From Ilumatobacteraceae bacterium (GTDB taxonomy: Bacteria; Actinomycetota; Acidimicrobiia; Acidimicrobiales; Ilumatobacteraceae), in NCBI GenBank assembly GCA_013213745.1, contig JABSQH010000075.1, forward strand, positions 1 through 64,000: a stretch of DNA of 64,000 bases. Direction: 5' to 3'. Position 1 is the first letter of the stretch. Each line of letters starts with the position of its first letter. The position numbers were made by a program, and so were the translations under genes. The notes under the pieces are model-generated. The model had not been told where the DNA came from. It searched no databases and worked only from the letters and a program-made list of their open reading frames with translations. Positions 37,461 through 45,977 of this stretch are shown here, one piece after another.

Positions 37461-38185
37461 CGCTGGGCAGCTCTCAGGTCATTGCTGACCGCCGCGGCCA
37501 ACTCGTTGAACTCGGCGGTGTAGCGGAGGTCGTGGCGGCGCGGATACGGAAACGGGACATCATGGTGGGCGATGATCCGGCCGGGTCGCGGTGACATCAC
37601 GACGACGCGGGTCGACAAGAACACCGCCTCGGCGATCGAATGGGTGATGAACAAGGTGGCGAACCGGCGCGCGACGAAGAGGGTCACGAGTTCGTCGTTT
37701 AGACGTTCACGGGTCAATTCGTCCAGCGCGCCGAACGGCTCGTCGAACATGAACACGTCTGGCTCCAACACCAGCGAACGCGCGAGCGACGTGCGCATCG
37801 CCATCCCGCCCGACAACTGCCGGGGGTACTTGTCGACGTGCTCGCGAAGCCCAACGACATCAATCGCCGCTCCGATGCGTGCCGACGCATCGCCGAGACC
37901 GTGAAGCTCAGCGAGCAATCCGACGTTCTGGTGCACGGTGCGCCACGGGAACAGCGTTGCGTCCTGGAACACGAACCCCAGAGATGTGCGGTCGACCGAG
38001 CATGATCCTTTCGTCGGCTGCTCGAGACCGGCGGCGACGCGCAGCAGCGTCGACTTCCCGCATCCCGACGGCCCGACGACCGTCACGAATTCGCCGGAGC
38101 CGACGTCGAGATCGACGTTGTCGAGCGCCGTCGTCCCATCGGGAAAGGTCAGACCGACGCTGGTGAACTGCAGGGCGGTTGGCAT
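37457..38185 (-). CDS. ABC transporter ATP-binding protein (SsuB/TauB type)
   Basis: A 242-residue ATPase that powers import. Walker A is VGPSGCGKSTLL, the Q-loop is FVFQDATLFPW, the signature is QLSGGMAMRTSLARSL, Walker B is VFMFDEPFGALDELTRE and the switch His is in FITHSIAEA. The order and FDEPFGALD are typical of the nitrate/sulfonate/thiamine-precursor subfamily. ATG 38185 shares a base with the preceding gene's stop (TGATG). Confidence 0.93.
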   Translation of the reverse strand: MPTALQFTSVGLTFPDGTTALDNVDLDVGSGEFVTVVGPSGCGKSTLLRVAAGLEQPTKGSCSVDRTSLGFVFQDATLFPWRTVHQNVGLLAELHGLGDASARIGAAIDVVGLREHVDKYPRQLSGGMAMRTSLARSLVLEPDVFMFDEPFGALDELTRERLNDELVTLFVARRFATLFITHSIAEAVFLSTRVVVMSPRPGRIIAHHDVPFPYPRRHDLRYTAEFNELAAAVSNDLRAAQR

Positions 38186-39777
38186 CAGCCACCCGCGCAC
38201 GAACCGACGCGCGTGCGCGGATCGGCGGCGCCAGCGAACATCTCGTCGCGCGCCAACGTGATCGCGTGAGCGTGGCCGAACCCGACATCCCAGGGCAACG
38301 CCATGTTCGGACGATGGCCGAACGCCTTCAGACCGTCTCCCCACTCTTCGCTGGCGTGACCTTCGATGTCGATGCCCGGCCGACCGGCGCTGGTCCACGT
38401 GTCGAAGCCGGTCTCGGGGCCGCGCAGCGCCCACCGTCCCGCCCGAATGGCTTGCCCGGGCGACTGTCGGTAGTGGAACAACCGCGTCGCCACCTGGAGC
38501 AGGATTTGCGGTTGAGCATCGCCGCCCATAGTGCCAAACACCGCCGCGAACTCGCCGTCGCGCGTCGCCAGCGCCGGCGCAAGGGTGTGCGGAGGCCGAC
38601 GTCGGGGTGTCAGTTCAGCGGGGTGCCCATCGATCAGGTTGAACCCCAACCCACGGTTGTGGAGGTTGATGCCTGTGGAGGGTTCGACGAGGTGGGCGCC
38701 GAAACCGGAGGCATTCGACTGGATCAGTGAGACGGCCATCGGCGATCCGTCACGAGTGAAGCCGGCCGTGCACAGGTACGTCGTGTCGCCGCCGGCGCTG
38801 TGGAGGTGGCGCCCGGACGTCGCATTCGGGTCGATCTCACCGATCCGCTCGTCGATCAGTGCGAGCAGTGCGTTGCCGTCGGCTCGATCGTGCAGTTGAT
38901 CGGGCCGGTCGCGGCCAGCTGCGACCGCCGCTTCGATCAGCAGGTGGGCCCATGCCGGGTCGTGCGGTGCGGTGGGGAGGTCGAGCTGATCGGCGAGTCG
39001 CGCACCTCCGAGCGTGAGATAACCCTGGGAGTTGGGGGCGATGGTGTGCAATGTCACGCCGAGTGCGTCTGTGCTGAGCGGGACGACCCAGTCGGCTGAC
39101 GACGTGGCGAGGTCGTCGTCGCTGAACCAGCCGTTGCCGAGTTCGATCAGGCCCTCGCCGAAGGCTCCTTGGTAGAAGGCATCGCGCCCGCCTGCGCCGA
39201 TCGCAGCGAGCGCCAGCGCCGCGCCTGGTCGACGGACACGGGCGCCCGGACGAGTCGCTTGTTCGACCAACTCGGAGAGTTCTTCGCGTCCTGCGGGCTC
39301 GAGACGGTGCGTCGACCCGACGAGCAGGGGACTGGCCGGAAAGCCATCCGCGGCCAGCCGTTGGGCCGGTTCGAGGATCTCCGCCAACGGCAACGACCCG
39401 AAACGGTCGTGCAGCGCGACCCACCCATCGATACACCCCGGCACCGTCACGCTCCGAATATCGCCGCGGAACGGCATCGTCGACCGGCCTTCGGACCGCA
39501 GCACGGCCGGATCAGCGCCGCTGCCGGCGCGCCCCGATGCGTTGAGTGCGGCGACCTCGCCATCGACGTAGACGAGCGCGAACAAGTCGCCGCCCATCCC
39601 GCACAGGTGTGGGCCAGTCACTGCGATCGCCGCGTTGGCGGCGATCGCCGCGTCGACCGCGTTGCCGCCGCGATCGAACATCTCGTTGCCCGCACTGGTC
39701 GCCAGGTGATCCGCCGTCGCCACGAGGTGGCGGGGAGCACGGACCGTGCTGTGCGGTGCTTCAAACGTCTCGCTCAC
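38185..39777 (-). CDS. Gamma-glutamyltransferase-like Ntn hydrolase
   Basis: A 530-residue member of the gamma-glutamyltranspeptidase family. ATADHLATSAGNEMFDRGGNAVDAAIA marks the N-terminal half in pieces such as GGNAVDAAIAANAA. The self-cleavage site is at GGDTTYL near residue 330, whose first Thr would become the nucleophile of the small subunit, and GTMGGDAQPQ near residue 440 shapes the oxyanion hole. No signal peptide is visible, so it may act in the cytoplasm on an imported gamma-glutamyl or related amide. GTG 39777 overlaps the GDPD stop; ATG 39786 is an alternative. Its stop overlaps the ATPase start. Confidence 0.82.
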   Translation of the reverse strand: MSETFEAPHSTVRAPRHLVATADHLATSAGNEMFDRGGNAVDAAIAANAAIAVTGPHLCGMGGDLFALVYVDGEVAALNASGRAGSGADPAVLRSEGRSTMPFRGDIRSVTVPGCIDGWVALHDRFGSLPLAEILEPAQRLAADGFPASPLLVGSTHRLEPAGREELSELVEQATRPGARVRRPGAALALAAIGAGGRDAFYQGAFGEGLIELGNGWFSDDDLATSSADWVVPLSTDALGVTLHTIAPNSQGYLTLGGARLADQLDLPTAPHDPAWAHLLIEAAVAAGRDRPDQLHDRADGNALLALIDERIGEIDPNATSGRHLHSAGGDTTYLCTAGFTRDGSPMAVSLIQSNASGFGAHLVEPSTGINLHNRGLGFNLIDGHPAELTPRRRPPHTLAPALATRDGEFAAVFGTMGGDAQPQILLQVATRLFHYRQSPGQAIRAGRWALRGPETGFDTWTSAGRPGIDIEGHASEEWGDGLKAFGHRPNMALPWDVGFGHAHAITLARDEMFAGAADPRTRVGSCAGG

Positions 39778-40547
39778 GCCGCCCATTCTCCGCGATCGTC
39801 GAGCACTGTGCGCAACATCTCGGGTCGGTCGGTCATCAGGCCGTCGACTCCGAGGTCGAGAAGCCGATGCATTTCGGCGGCGTCGTTGATCGTCCACACG
39901 TGGACTGGAACCGATTTGCGGTGCGCGTGCGCGACGAAACGCGGGGTGGTGACGGTGACGTGCCGAAGCAGTCCCGCGCTGCTTGCTCGTACCGGCACCT
40001 GGGCAACACGTGGCCCGCTACCACGCCGCCGACGAAATAGGCGCAGGATGGCGATCTCCCGGGGGCCCATCGCCGTGAGCAACCGCCCGCCAAAGCGGCG
40101 GCGGAGGCGGTCCAGCCGGTCATCGCTGAACGATCCGATGCACACTCGGTCCAGTGCGTCGAGGTCGTCGATCAGTGCGCCGAGTGGTTCGAGTGCATCG
40201 TCTGCCTTGCAGTCGATGTTGAATCGATGATCGGGCCATCGTTCGAGGAGGGCGCGCATCGTCGGAATCGGCGCAGTACCGCCGACGCGCACGCCGGCAA
40301 TCTCCGCCGCGGTCATGTCGGCGATCCGCTGATCGAGACCGCATGTCCGCTTGAGGTCGGTGTCGTGGAATGCGACGAGGTCGCCGTCGACGGTCCGGTG
40401 AACGTCGGTCTCCAGGTACCTGAACCCCAACGACACGGCGTGCTCGAATGCCGGCATCGTGTTCTCGGGTGCAACGCTCATTCCGCCGCGGTGCGCGAAC
40501 GCAATCGGCCCGTCGTGGTCGAGATACGGGTGACGGGGCATCATCAT
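39774..40547 (-). CDS. Glycerophosphodiester phosphodiesterase
   Basis: A 257-residue TIM-barrel GDPD enzyme that splits glycerophosphodiesters to sn-glycerol-3-phosphate and an alcohol. Catalytic motifs are AHRGGMSVAPENT (HRG and PEN), YLETDVHRT (metal-binding ExD) and VAFHDTDLKRT (second His). The C-terminal VHVWTINDAAEMHRLLDLG is typical of the family. No export signal is seen. It is first in the operon with the gamma-glutamyltransferase-like enzyme and ABC importer, so its substrate may enter through that transporter. Confidence 0.9.
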   Translation of the reverse strand: MMMPRHPYLDHDGPIAFAHRGGMSVAPENTMPAFEHAVSLGFRYLETDVHRTVDGDLVAFHDTDLKRTCGLDQRIADMTAAEIAGVRVGGTAPIPTMRALLERWPDHRFNIDCKADDALEPLGALIDDLDALDRVCIGSFSDDRLDRLRRRFGGRLLTAMGPREIAILRLFRRRRGSGPRVAQVPVRASSAGLLRHVTVTTPRFVAHAHRKSVPVHVWTINDAAEMHRLLDLGVDGLMTDRPEMLRTVLDDRGEWAA

Positions 40548-40589
40548 CGGCGCTCCCAGTGTGGTTGACGCTGTCGTAGCGTCATGTGG

Positions 40590-41189
40590 TCATCCGTTCC
40601 GGCCGGCACGCGTCAAGGTTGGCCACGGAGGCGTCGGACGCCGAACCCGGCGCTGTTCGTGCACCATGAGACCTGCGGCTGCCAACACGGCGCGTATTTG
40701 GTGCGGCGGGAGTGCGCGGATCGTCGAGCGTCCTGCGGTGGCGCGGCGCAGCAGCGATGCCCCGACGTCGGTGAACGTCGCGATCGAGATGATCGCCACC
40801 TGCCCGCCAGGTCGCAGGACTCGGGCGAACTCGGCTGCAGCTGCGCGCTGATCGGTGTACCAATGGAACGACTCGGTGCAGGTGATGAGCTCGATCGAAT
40901 GATCGGCGATCGGCAGGGCCTCGGCACTTGCTCGGATCAGCGGCGCGCCGCAGTGACGCGCGCGATCGAGCATCCCCGTCGACACGTCGAGTCCGTACAC
41001 GGTGGGTGCCCAGTCGAGCCGCGTCAGGCGGCGTGTGAGCTGACCCGTGCCGCAACCGACGTCGAGGATGGTCCCGGGACGCTGTGAGCTGGCGATGGTG
41101 ACCACCGCGTCGTGCAGTGTTCGGTAGGTGAACCGCTGGAGTGCAGCGTCGTCGTAGGTAGACGACCACCGTTCGAACAGATCACTCAC
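40590..41189 (-). CDS. Class I SAM-dependent methyltransferase (Methyltransf_11 type)
   Basis: A 199-residue soluble methyltransferase. ILDVGCGTGQLTRRL is the SAM-binding motif I, YGLDVSTGMLDRAR is motif II, and ELITCTESFHW and LRPGGQVAIISI are motifs IV and VI. The substrate is unknown; this subclass includes ubiquinone, menaquinone and small-molecule methyltransferases. The GTG start lies inside the last codons of a small upstream frame (41182-41271), which may couple the two. Confidence 0.82.
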   Translation of the reverse strand: MSDLFERWSSTYDDAALQRFTYRTLHDAVVTIASSQRPGTILDVGCGTGQLTRRLTRLDWAPTVYGLDVSTGMLDRARHCGAPLIRASAEALPIADHSIELITCTESFHWYTDQRAAAAEFARVLRPGGQVAIISIATFTDVGASLLRRATAGRSTIRALPPHQIRAVLAAAGLMVHEQRRVRRPTPPWPTLTRAGRNG

Positions 41190-41271
41190 GGCGGCGCACT
41201 CGGTTGCGCGGCGGCTGCTTTCGTGTCGGGCGCGCCTGGTGCCATCGGATGATCTCGTCGTCCTCGCTCAC
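41182..41271 (-). CDS. Possible 29-residue small protein coupled to the methyltransferase
   Basis: A short frame starting at GTG 41271 with a good ribosome-binding site (GAGGAG about 6-7 bases upstream) and ending at TGA 41184-41182, overlapping the methyltransferase GTG at 41189. The peptide has an acidic start (MSEDDEIIRWHQ) and a strongly basic end (NRVRRRE). It could be a real small protein or a translated leader that couples the methyltransferase. No family is recognised. Confidence 0.35.
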   Translation of the reverse strand: MSEDDEIIRWHQARPTRKQPPRNRVRRRE

Positions 41272-41373
41272 GGTCGCTCCTCACCGCGGATCCTCGTTGC
41301 GCTCCGAGGGTAGTCAGCTCGACCTAGCGTTGCGGCGGCGTAACCGACTGACATACGAGGCGGATCCGTAAGC

Positions 41374-41675
41374 GTTGACCGAGTACGCGACCTCATCAAG
41401 CGGTACACGACCGACGAGGAGTTTCGACCCCGGATCGAGGAAGCCGAGACTACGCACCAACGTCGTGCGATCGTCGTCGCAGAAGGGTTCGCGGATATAC
41501 GGCTCTCCCACTTGGCCGAGGCGCCGCCGGCTCGGCTGGCGGCGAGCAGAGCGACGAGGACTTTGCCAGCGTTGCGGGCGGCAGCGTGGGCACCAATACG
41601 TTCGTCACCACGATGATGGGCGGCAGCGCCGCAACAATGACCATCCTCGGCGGTATCGCCTCCGCGTTCGGGTAA
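41374..41675 (+). pseudogene. Nif11-like peptide precursor, frameshifted and without a start codon
   Basis: One frame from about 41374 reads VRDLIKRYTTDEEFRPRIEE, then IVVAEGFADIRLSHLAEA, a helical leader. Around 41524-41545 the homology passes to another frame reading SAGGEQSDEDFASVAGG (GG codons 41577-41582) and a 30-residue Thr/Ser/Ala/Gly-rich tail ending at TAA 41673. The layout is that of Nif11-type leader peptides (leader, ExSDEDxxxVAGG, core). It resembles the gene at 52322-52720: EGF-x2-IR-x2-HLA against EGY-x2-VR-x2-HMA, and GGEQSDEDFASVAGG against GGELSNEEVASVIGSG. A GAGGCGGA ribosome-binding site stands before GTT 41374, as if a GTG start was lost. Nothing else is seen in 41272-41373. 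Confidence 0.65.
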
Positions 41676-41718
41676 CCGTTGCGCTCTGCGGCCCGTCACG
41701 TCCGGGCGACGCCGTCGG

Positions 41719-43293
41719 CTACGACGAGAACGATCGCCCGAATGAGTCCTTGCCCGCGGCACGGGCGTATTCGTCCTTGAGGAGCCGCTTGTAGAGCTTG
41801 CCGGTGGGGTGACGCGGCAGCTCCTCACGAAAGTCGACCGAACGCGGGCACTTGACGTCGGCCAATTCAGAACGGCAGAACTGAATCAGCTCGCCGGCGA
41901 GCGCAGACGCGGCTGCATCGTCGGCTGGCATCTCGCGCGGCTGCACTACCGCCTTGACTTCCTCCCCGAAGTCATCGTTGGGAACTCCGAATACTGCGAC
42001 GTCGATCACCTTGGGGTGGGTGACGAGCAGGTTTTCGGCTTCCTGTGGGTAGACGTTCACGCCGCCGGTGATGATCATGTACGCCTTGCGGTCGGTGAGG
42101 TAGAGGAAGCCGTCGTCGTCGAGGTACCCGACGTCGCCGAGCGTGGTCCAGCCCTTCGGGTGGCGCGACGCCGCGGTCTTTTCGGGATCGTTGTGGTACT
42201 CGAATTCGGCTTCGCTCTCGAAGAACACCGTCCCCGACGCACCCGTCGGTACCTCCTCGCCGTCGTCATCGACGATGTGCAGAATCCCGGTGACGGCCTG
42301 CCCGACGGTGCCTTCGTGGGCCAGCCACTGCTCGGAGTTGCAGTACACGAAGCCGTTGCCTTCGCTCCCTGCGTAGTACTCGTGGATGATCGGGCCGAAC
42401 CACTCGATCATTTGCTTCTTGACCGGTACCGGACACGGCGCCGCAGCGTGGATGACCGCTTCGAGGGAGGAGACGTCGTACTGGCTGCGGACGTCGTCGG
42501 CCAACTTGAGCATGCGCACGAACATCGTGGGCACGACCTGGCTGTGTGTTGCTTTGTACTCATCGGCCAGGCGGAGGTACTCCTCGGCGTCGAACTGCTC
42601 CATCACCACGAGCGTGGCGCCGATCGAGTGCACAGCGAGGCAGAAGCGCAGCGGTGCCGCGTGGTACAGCGGCGCAGGGGAGAGGTAGGTCTTCGTGTCG
42701 TCGAACGCGAACAACAGCGCTAACAATCCGACGATCGGGCCGCCGGTCGTTTCGAGCGGCTCGCCGGGAAATGGGCGGGTGATTCCCTTCGGGCGCCCGG
42801 TGGTGCCAGATGAGTACAACATGTCGAGCCCGGCCTGGCGTTGTTCGTCGAGCGGCGTCGACGGCTGATCGGCGACCGACTCCTCGTAGGAGTCGTACCC
42901 GTCGATCACCGAGTCAAGCATCAAGCGAAGCTCGACCGCGGGAATCGTGCCGTGGAGTTCTTCGGCTTGTTCCGCCTTGTATTTCGAGGTGATGAATGCT
43001 TTGGCTCCGCAATCGTTGATGATGTACTCGAGTTCGCTCGTCTGCAGGCGCGACGACGCGCACGTATAGACCAGACCGGCGTAGTGGCAGCCCCACACCA
43101 CCTCGAGGTATCGGTCGTGGTTCTCCATGCAGATCGCCACGTGGTCGCCGGGCTGGAGGCCAGCTCTGCGGAGCAGATGGCTCAGCCGATTGGCAGCGGC
43201 GTCGAGTTCGCCGTAGGTCTGCACGAATCCAGACGAGCCCATGATGACCGCTGGCTTGTCGGGGTGGGTTGCAGCATGTGCGCCGGGGTACAT
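41719..43293 (-). CDS. AMP-dependent acyl-CoA synthetase/ligase
   Basis: A 524-residue ANL-superfamily enzyme that activates a carboxylic acid through an acyl-adenylate and transfers it to CoA. The P-loop-like motif is LYSSGTTGRPKGITRP near residue 175, the adenylate-binding motif is EYYAGSEGNG, the hinge is YLTDRKAYMIITGGVNVYP and the C-terminal catalytic Lys is in HPTGKLYKRLL. The acid substrate is unknown; fatty or aromatic acids are common. ATG 43293 lies 35 bp from a divergent gene. The acyl-CoA dehydrogenase at 46 kb could use the product. Confidence 0.9.
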   Translation of the reverse strand: MYPGAHAATHPDKPAVIMGSSGFVQTYGELDAAANRLSHLLRRAGLQPGDHVAICMENHDRYLEVVWGCHYAGLVYTCASSRLQTSELEYIINDCGAKAFITSKYKAEQAEELHGTIPAVELRLMLDSVIDGYDSYEESVADQPSTPLDEQRQAGLDMLYSSGTTGRPKGITRPFPGEPLETTGGPIVGLLALLFAFDDTKTYLSPAPLYHAAPLRFCLAVHSIGATLVVMEQFDAEEYLRLADEYKATHSQVVPTMFVRMLKLADDVRSQYDVSSLEAVIHAAAPCPVPVKKQMIEWFGPIIHEYYAGSEGNGFVYCNSEQWLAHEGTVGQAVTGILHIVDDDGEEVPTGASGTVFFESEAEFEYHNDPEKTAASRHPKGWTTLGDVGYLDDDGFLYLTDRKAYMIITGGVNVYPQEAENLLVTHPKVIDVAVFGVPNDDFGEEVKAVVQPREMPADDAAASALAGELIQFCRSELADVKCPRSVDFREELPRHPTGKLYKRLLKDEYARAAGKDSFGRSFSS

Positions 43294-43328
43294 GCTGCCG
43301 GAACGTAGCCGAGCGGTACCGTGCCGCG

Positions 43329-44000
43329 ATGGGTCCGACGGGATTCGCCGCACTGATGGGCGATGGCGCCACCGATCCGCCGCTCGATGAGGCGGCGATC
43401 GCAGTCGCTGCGGCACTCCAGCGGGGACTCGATCCAATCGAGTGGCTCGCGGCGCTGGATGCGCTCGCCGGCTCGTGTCCGACGCCCACAGCGGAGGGTG
43501 TTGCTCGACATTTGTGTGACGAGCTCGGCTTCGTCGGCGATGCGGACGACTACGGGTCGTGGCGCAACTCGTGTCTCGACCAGGTGATTGTGCGCCGGCG
43601 GGGGATTCCCATCACGCTGGCGATCGTGATGATCGAAGTGGCACGACGAGTCGGCGTCGAGCTGCACGGGATCGGAATGCCCGCCCACTTTCTCGTTGGC
43701 ACCACAGACGGCCAACACTTCTTCGATCCGTTCGAAGGATCGAAGGTGATCGAGCGAGCGGCCGTCCCCCAGCTGTTCGGGCGGCTCACTGGTGGGCGCG
43801 CCCGCTGGAGCGAGGGTTTTCTGGCGCCGACGTCTGCCCGTCACATTGTGATTCGCGTCCTCAACAATCTGCGCGCTGGGTTGATCGCGCGCGACGACGC
43901 CGTGCGTCTGGGCATCGTGATGCAACTGCGCGCCGCACTTCCGGAACTGGCCCGCGAGGAGGCCGGCGAGATTCGGGCAGCCACAGCGCTGTTCAATTGA
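43329..44000 (+). CDS. SirB1-family transglutaminase-like protein
   Basis: A 223-residue protein of the SirB1/tetratricopeptide transglutaminase-like group. The core VARHLCDELGFVGDADDYG, CLDQVIVRRRGIPITLAIVM, GVELHGIGMPAHFLVG and FFDPFEGSKVI match the family closely. The usual transglutaminase Cys-His-Asp triad is modified in this group and a catalytic role is unproven. It is divergent from the acyl-CoA ligase and converges with the DJ-1-like gene. The role in the cell is unknown. Confidence 0.85.
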   Translation: MGPTGFAALMGDGATDPPLDEAAIAVAAALQRGLDPIEWLAALDALAGSCPTPTAEGVARHLCDELGFVGDADDYGSWRNSCLDQVIVRRRGIPITLAIVMIEVARRVGVELHGIGMPAHFLVGTTDGQHFFDPFEGSKVIERAAVPQLFGRLTGGRARWSEGFLAPTSARHIVIRVLNNLRAGLIARDDAVRLGIVMQLRAALPELAREEAGEIRAATALFN

Positions 44001-44040
44001 TGCTGGTGACGCGACTGGGCGACGGTGACGTCAACGCGGA

Positions 44041-44640
44041 TTAGACGTCGGCCTGATACGGCGGCGCCGGGTCGTACTGGAGGTAGCGCTGCACCGTGCG
44101 GGCATGCGCCGGGCCGTGAATCTCGCCGATCAGCCACAGCGCCATGTCGATCCCTGCGGACACTCCCTGACTCGAGACCACCGAGCCGTCGCGCACCCAC
44201 CGGGCATTGCGCACGACCGTGCAGTCGTCGCGGGCGTCGAGAGTGTCTTCGAACCCCCAGTGCGTGGCCACTCGCTTGCCAGCGGCCACGCCGGACGCAA
44301 CGAGCAGCAGCGAACCGGTGCACACGCTGGTCATCCAGGTCGCCGTCAGCGCAACACGGGTCAGCCAGTCGAGGACGCGCTCGTTGTTCACCTCCGTGCG
44401 TGTGCCCATGCCACCCGGCACGAGCACGACGTCGTATGCCGGGTGGTCGTCGAGTGTGTGATGCGGGATCACGGCCATCCCCTTGGCGCACCGCACGGGC
44501 TCGTTGCGTTCGGCGACCATGCTCACGTGGTGGTCACCGTCGGCACCGATCACCATCGTCGATGCGGTGAACACTTCCCATGGTCCGACGAAGTCGAGTT
44601 CCTCGGCGTCGTCGAACACGAGCAGTCCGTAACTGGTCAT
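44041..44640 (-). CDS. DJ-1/PfpI family protein
   Basis: A 199-residue protein of the class I glutamine amidotransferase-like (DJ-1/PfpI) fold. VVLVPGGMGTRTEV carries the conserved Gly-rich turn, TSVCTGSLLLVASGVAAGKRVATHW holds the nucleophile-elbow Cys (in VCTGS) and THW, and SSQGVSAGIDMALWLI is the C-terminal signature of the isonitrile-hydratase-like branch. The chemistry is uncertain. It lies two bases downstream of the remains of a GlxA-type regulator on the same strand, a partnership seen often in intact form. Confidence 0.88.
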   Translation of the reverse strand: MTSYGLLVFDDAEELDFVGPWEVFTASTMVIGADGDHHVSMVAERNEPVRCAKGMAVIPHHTLDDHPAYDVVLVPGGMGTRTEVNNERVLDWLTRVALTATWMTSVCTGSLLLVASGVAAGKRVATHWGFEDTLDARDDCTVVRNARWVRDGSVVSSQGVSAGIDMALWLIGEIHGPAHARTVQRYLQYDPAPPYQADV

Positions 44641-44642
44641 GA

Positions 44643-45207
44643 TCAGGCTCTTTCTCTGTGGTGTCGGATGAAGGTTCGGGCAGGTCGCACGGCTGGGTGG
44701 GGCGTTCCATACCGGCGCTCGCGCTGGCTTTGTCCACCTGGCCGCCGCAGGAACATCACGAGCCACGGCGCAACCGTGTGTGCACAGGTCGCGCCTTCGT
44801 CATCGCAACCCGCGCGAGTGCGAGGTCGATACCTGCGGTAACGCCCGCTGACGTCCATACACCGTCGTGGAGGTAGATCGGATCTGGGTCGACGATCGCC
44901 GCTGGAAAAGCCTCGGCGAATTGATCTGCCCGAGCCCAGTGTGTGGTGCACTGACCGCCGTCGAGCAAGCCGATCTCGCTCAACAGGAAGGCTCCTGAGC
45001 ACACCGACGCGATTTCGGCCCGCCGTTCGGCGCCACTACGCACAGCTGGTAGCGCTCGTCGCCGGCCCATGCGTTGGCACCCGCGAACACCTCGTGCGGG
45101 GCGGTGACGTCGAGTGCCTGGGTGCCGGGATACGCGACGATCGCCACACGACGTGGTGCTGGTGGGGGCACCCCATCGATCGTGGCGTATGTCACACATG
45201 GCGTCAA
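44643..45207 (-). pseudogene. Fragmented GlxA-family (AraC-type) transcriptional regulator
   Basis: Three pieces of one DJ-1-like regulator domain lie in successive frames. From ATG 45207: RRVAIVAYPGTQALDVTAP and VFAGANAWAGDERYQLCVV to PNGG. In a second frame: IASVCSGAFLLSEIGLLDGG, TTHWARADQFAEAFPA and VWTSAGVTAGIDLALARV. In a third: VAPWLVMFLRRPGGQSQ. About 60 residues that normally join the first two pieces are missing, and the C-terminal AraC helix-turn-helix domain is absent. With at least two frameshifts, one deletion and a truncation, the gene cannot make a working regulator. It may once have controlled the DJ-1-like gene directly downstream. Confidence 0.8.
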
Positions 45208-45328
45208 TCACGCAAACCGCCCCAATCGTGCCATCGCCGGTTGTGCGATCCACTCGATGCGGGCGCCTACGTCTGCTCTGTCGCCGGCCGGCGCATCTCA
45301 GACGACGCCGTTCGAGCAGAACCATCTG

Positions 45329-45922
45329 GTGGAATGCAAAACTGCGCCCGTGATCGATCGCGAGATTAAGCAGTGCCTCGGTCAGATGATCAAGGGTGTG
45401 CAGGTGATCGGTGCGCACCACGCGGGCCGCTCACGGGCGTATACGAGCCACTGGTTGACACAGGTGAGTTTCGAGGAGCCGGTGGTGATGGCCAGCGTGT
45501 CGCCCAAACACGACACGTATCCGTTGATGATCGAGTCCGGCGAGTTCTCGGCCAGTCTGCTGGCGGCGGACCAGATCGCCGAGGGGCAGTACTTCAGTTA
45601 CCCCGGGCGCAAGTTTCGTTATGTCGCCGACGAGTACATCACGCCGTGGTCGGATCAGGGTGGCCTGCCCGTTGTCCCGCACTCGATCGCCTGGCTGCGC
45701 TGCTCGATCTTCGAACAGATGACGATGCGCGACCATCAATTGCTGTTCGCGGAGGTGACTGCGGTCGAGCCGATCCGGTTGAAGGAGCCACCGCTGGTGT
45801 ACTCGAGCCGGCTCGGATGGCGGGTTACTGGCGATCGTGCTCGCGAACGCGGCGTGAGCATCCGCGATCAGCTCCTCGAACGAGTCGCCGAGTTGCCCGA
45901 CGGACCGGTGACTGCGGAGTAG
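45329..45922 (+). CDS. Flavin reductase-like FMN-binding protein
   Basis: A ~197-residue split-barrel flavoprotein. QMIKGVQVIGAHHAGRSRAYTSHWLTQVS in pieces such as AYTSHWLTQVSFEEPVVMAS is the flavin-binding pattern of the flavin reductase-like domain, and ESGEFSASLLAADQ follows as in family members. It would reduce or carry FMN for a partner oxygenase, or act alone as a reductase. The long upstream frame overlaps the regulator remnant and is not credible; GTG 45329 or GTG 45350 are the reasonable starts. The 121 bases before it (45208-45328) show no other gene. Confidence 0.8.
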   Translation: MECKTAPVIDREIKQCLGQMIKGVQVIGAHHAGRSRAYTSHWLTQVSFEEPVVMASVSPKHDTYPLMIESGEFSASLLAADQIAEGQYFSYPGRKFRYVADEYITPWSDQGGLPVVPHSIAWLRCSIFEQMTMRDHQLLFAEVTAVEPIRLKEPPLVYSSRLGWRVTGDRARERGVSIRDQLLERVAELPDGPVTAE

Positions 45923-45977
45923 GGAGCGTTCGCCTCGACTGCGGTCCGCCGCCGAGCGACCAGTACCGTCGAGGGCC

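Noticed and set aside
41314-41511. 65-codon minus-strand frame overlapping the Nif11-like remnant
   Set aside because: Looks protein-like but is antisense to the leader, whose similarity to the 52-kb gene is stronger evidence for the plus strand.
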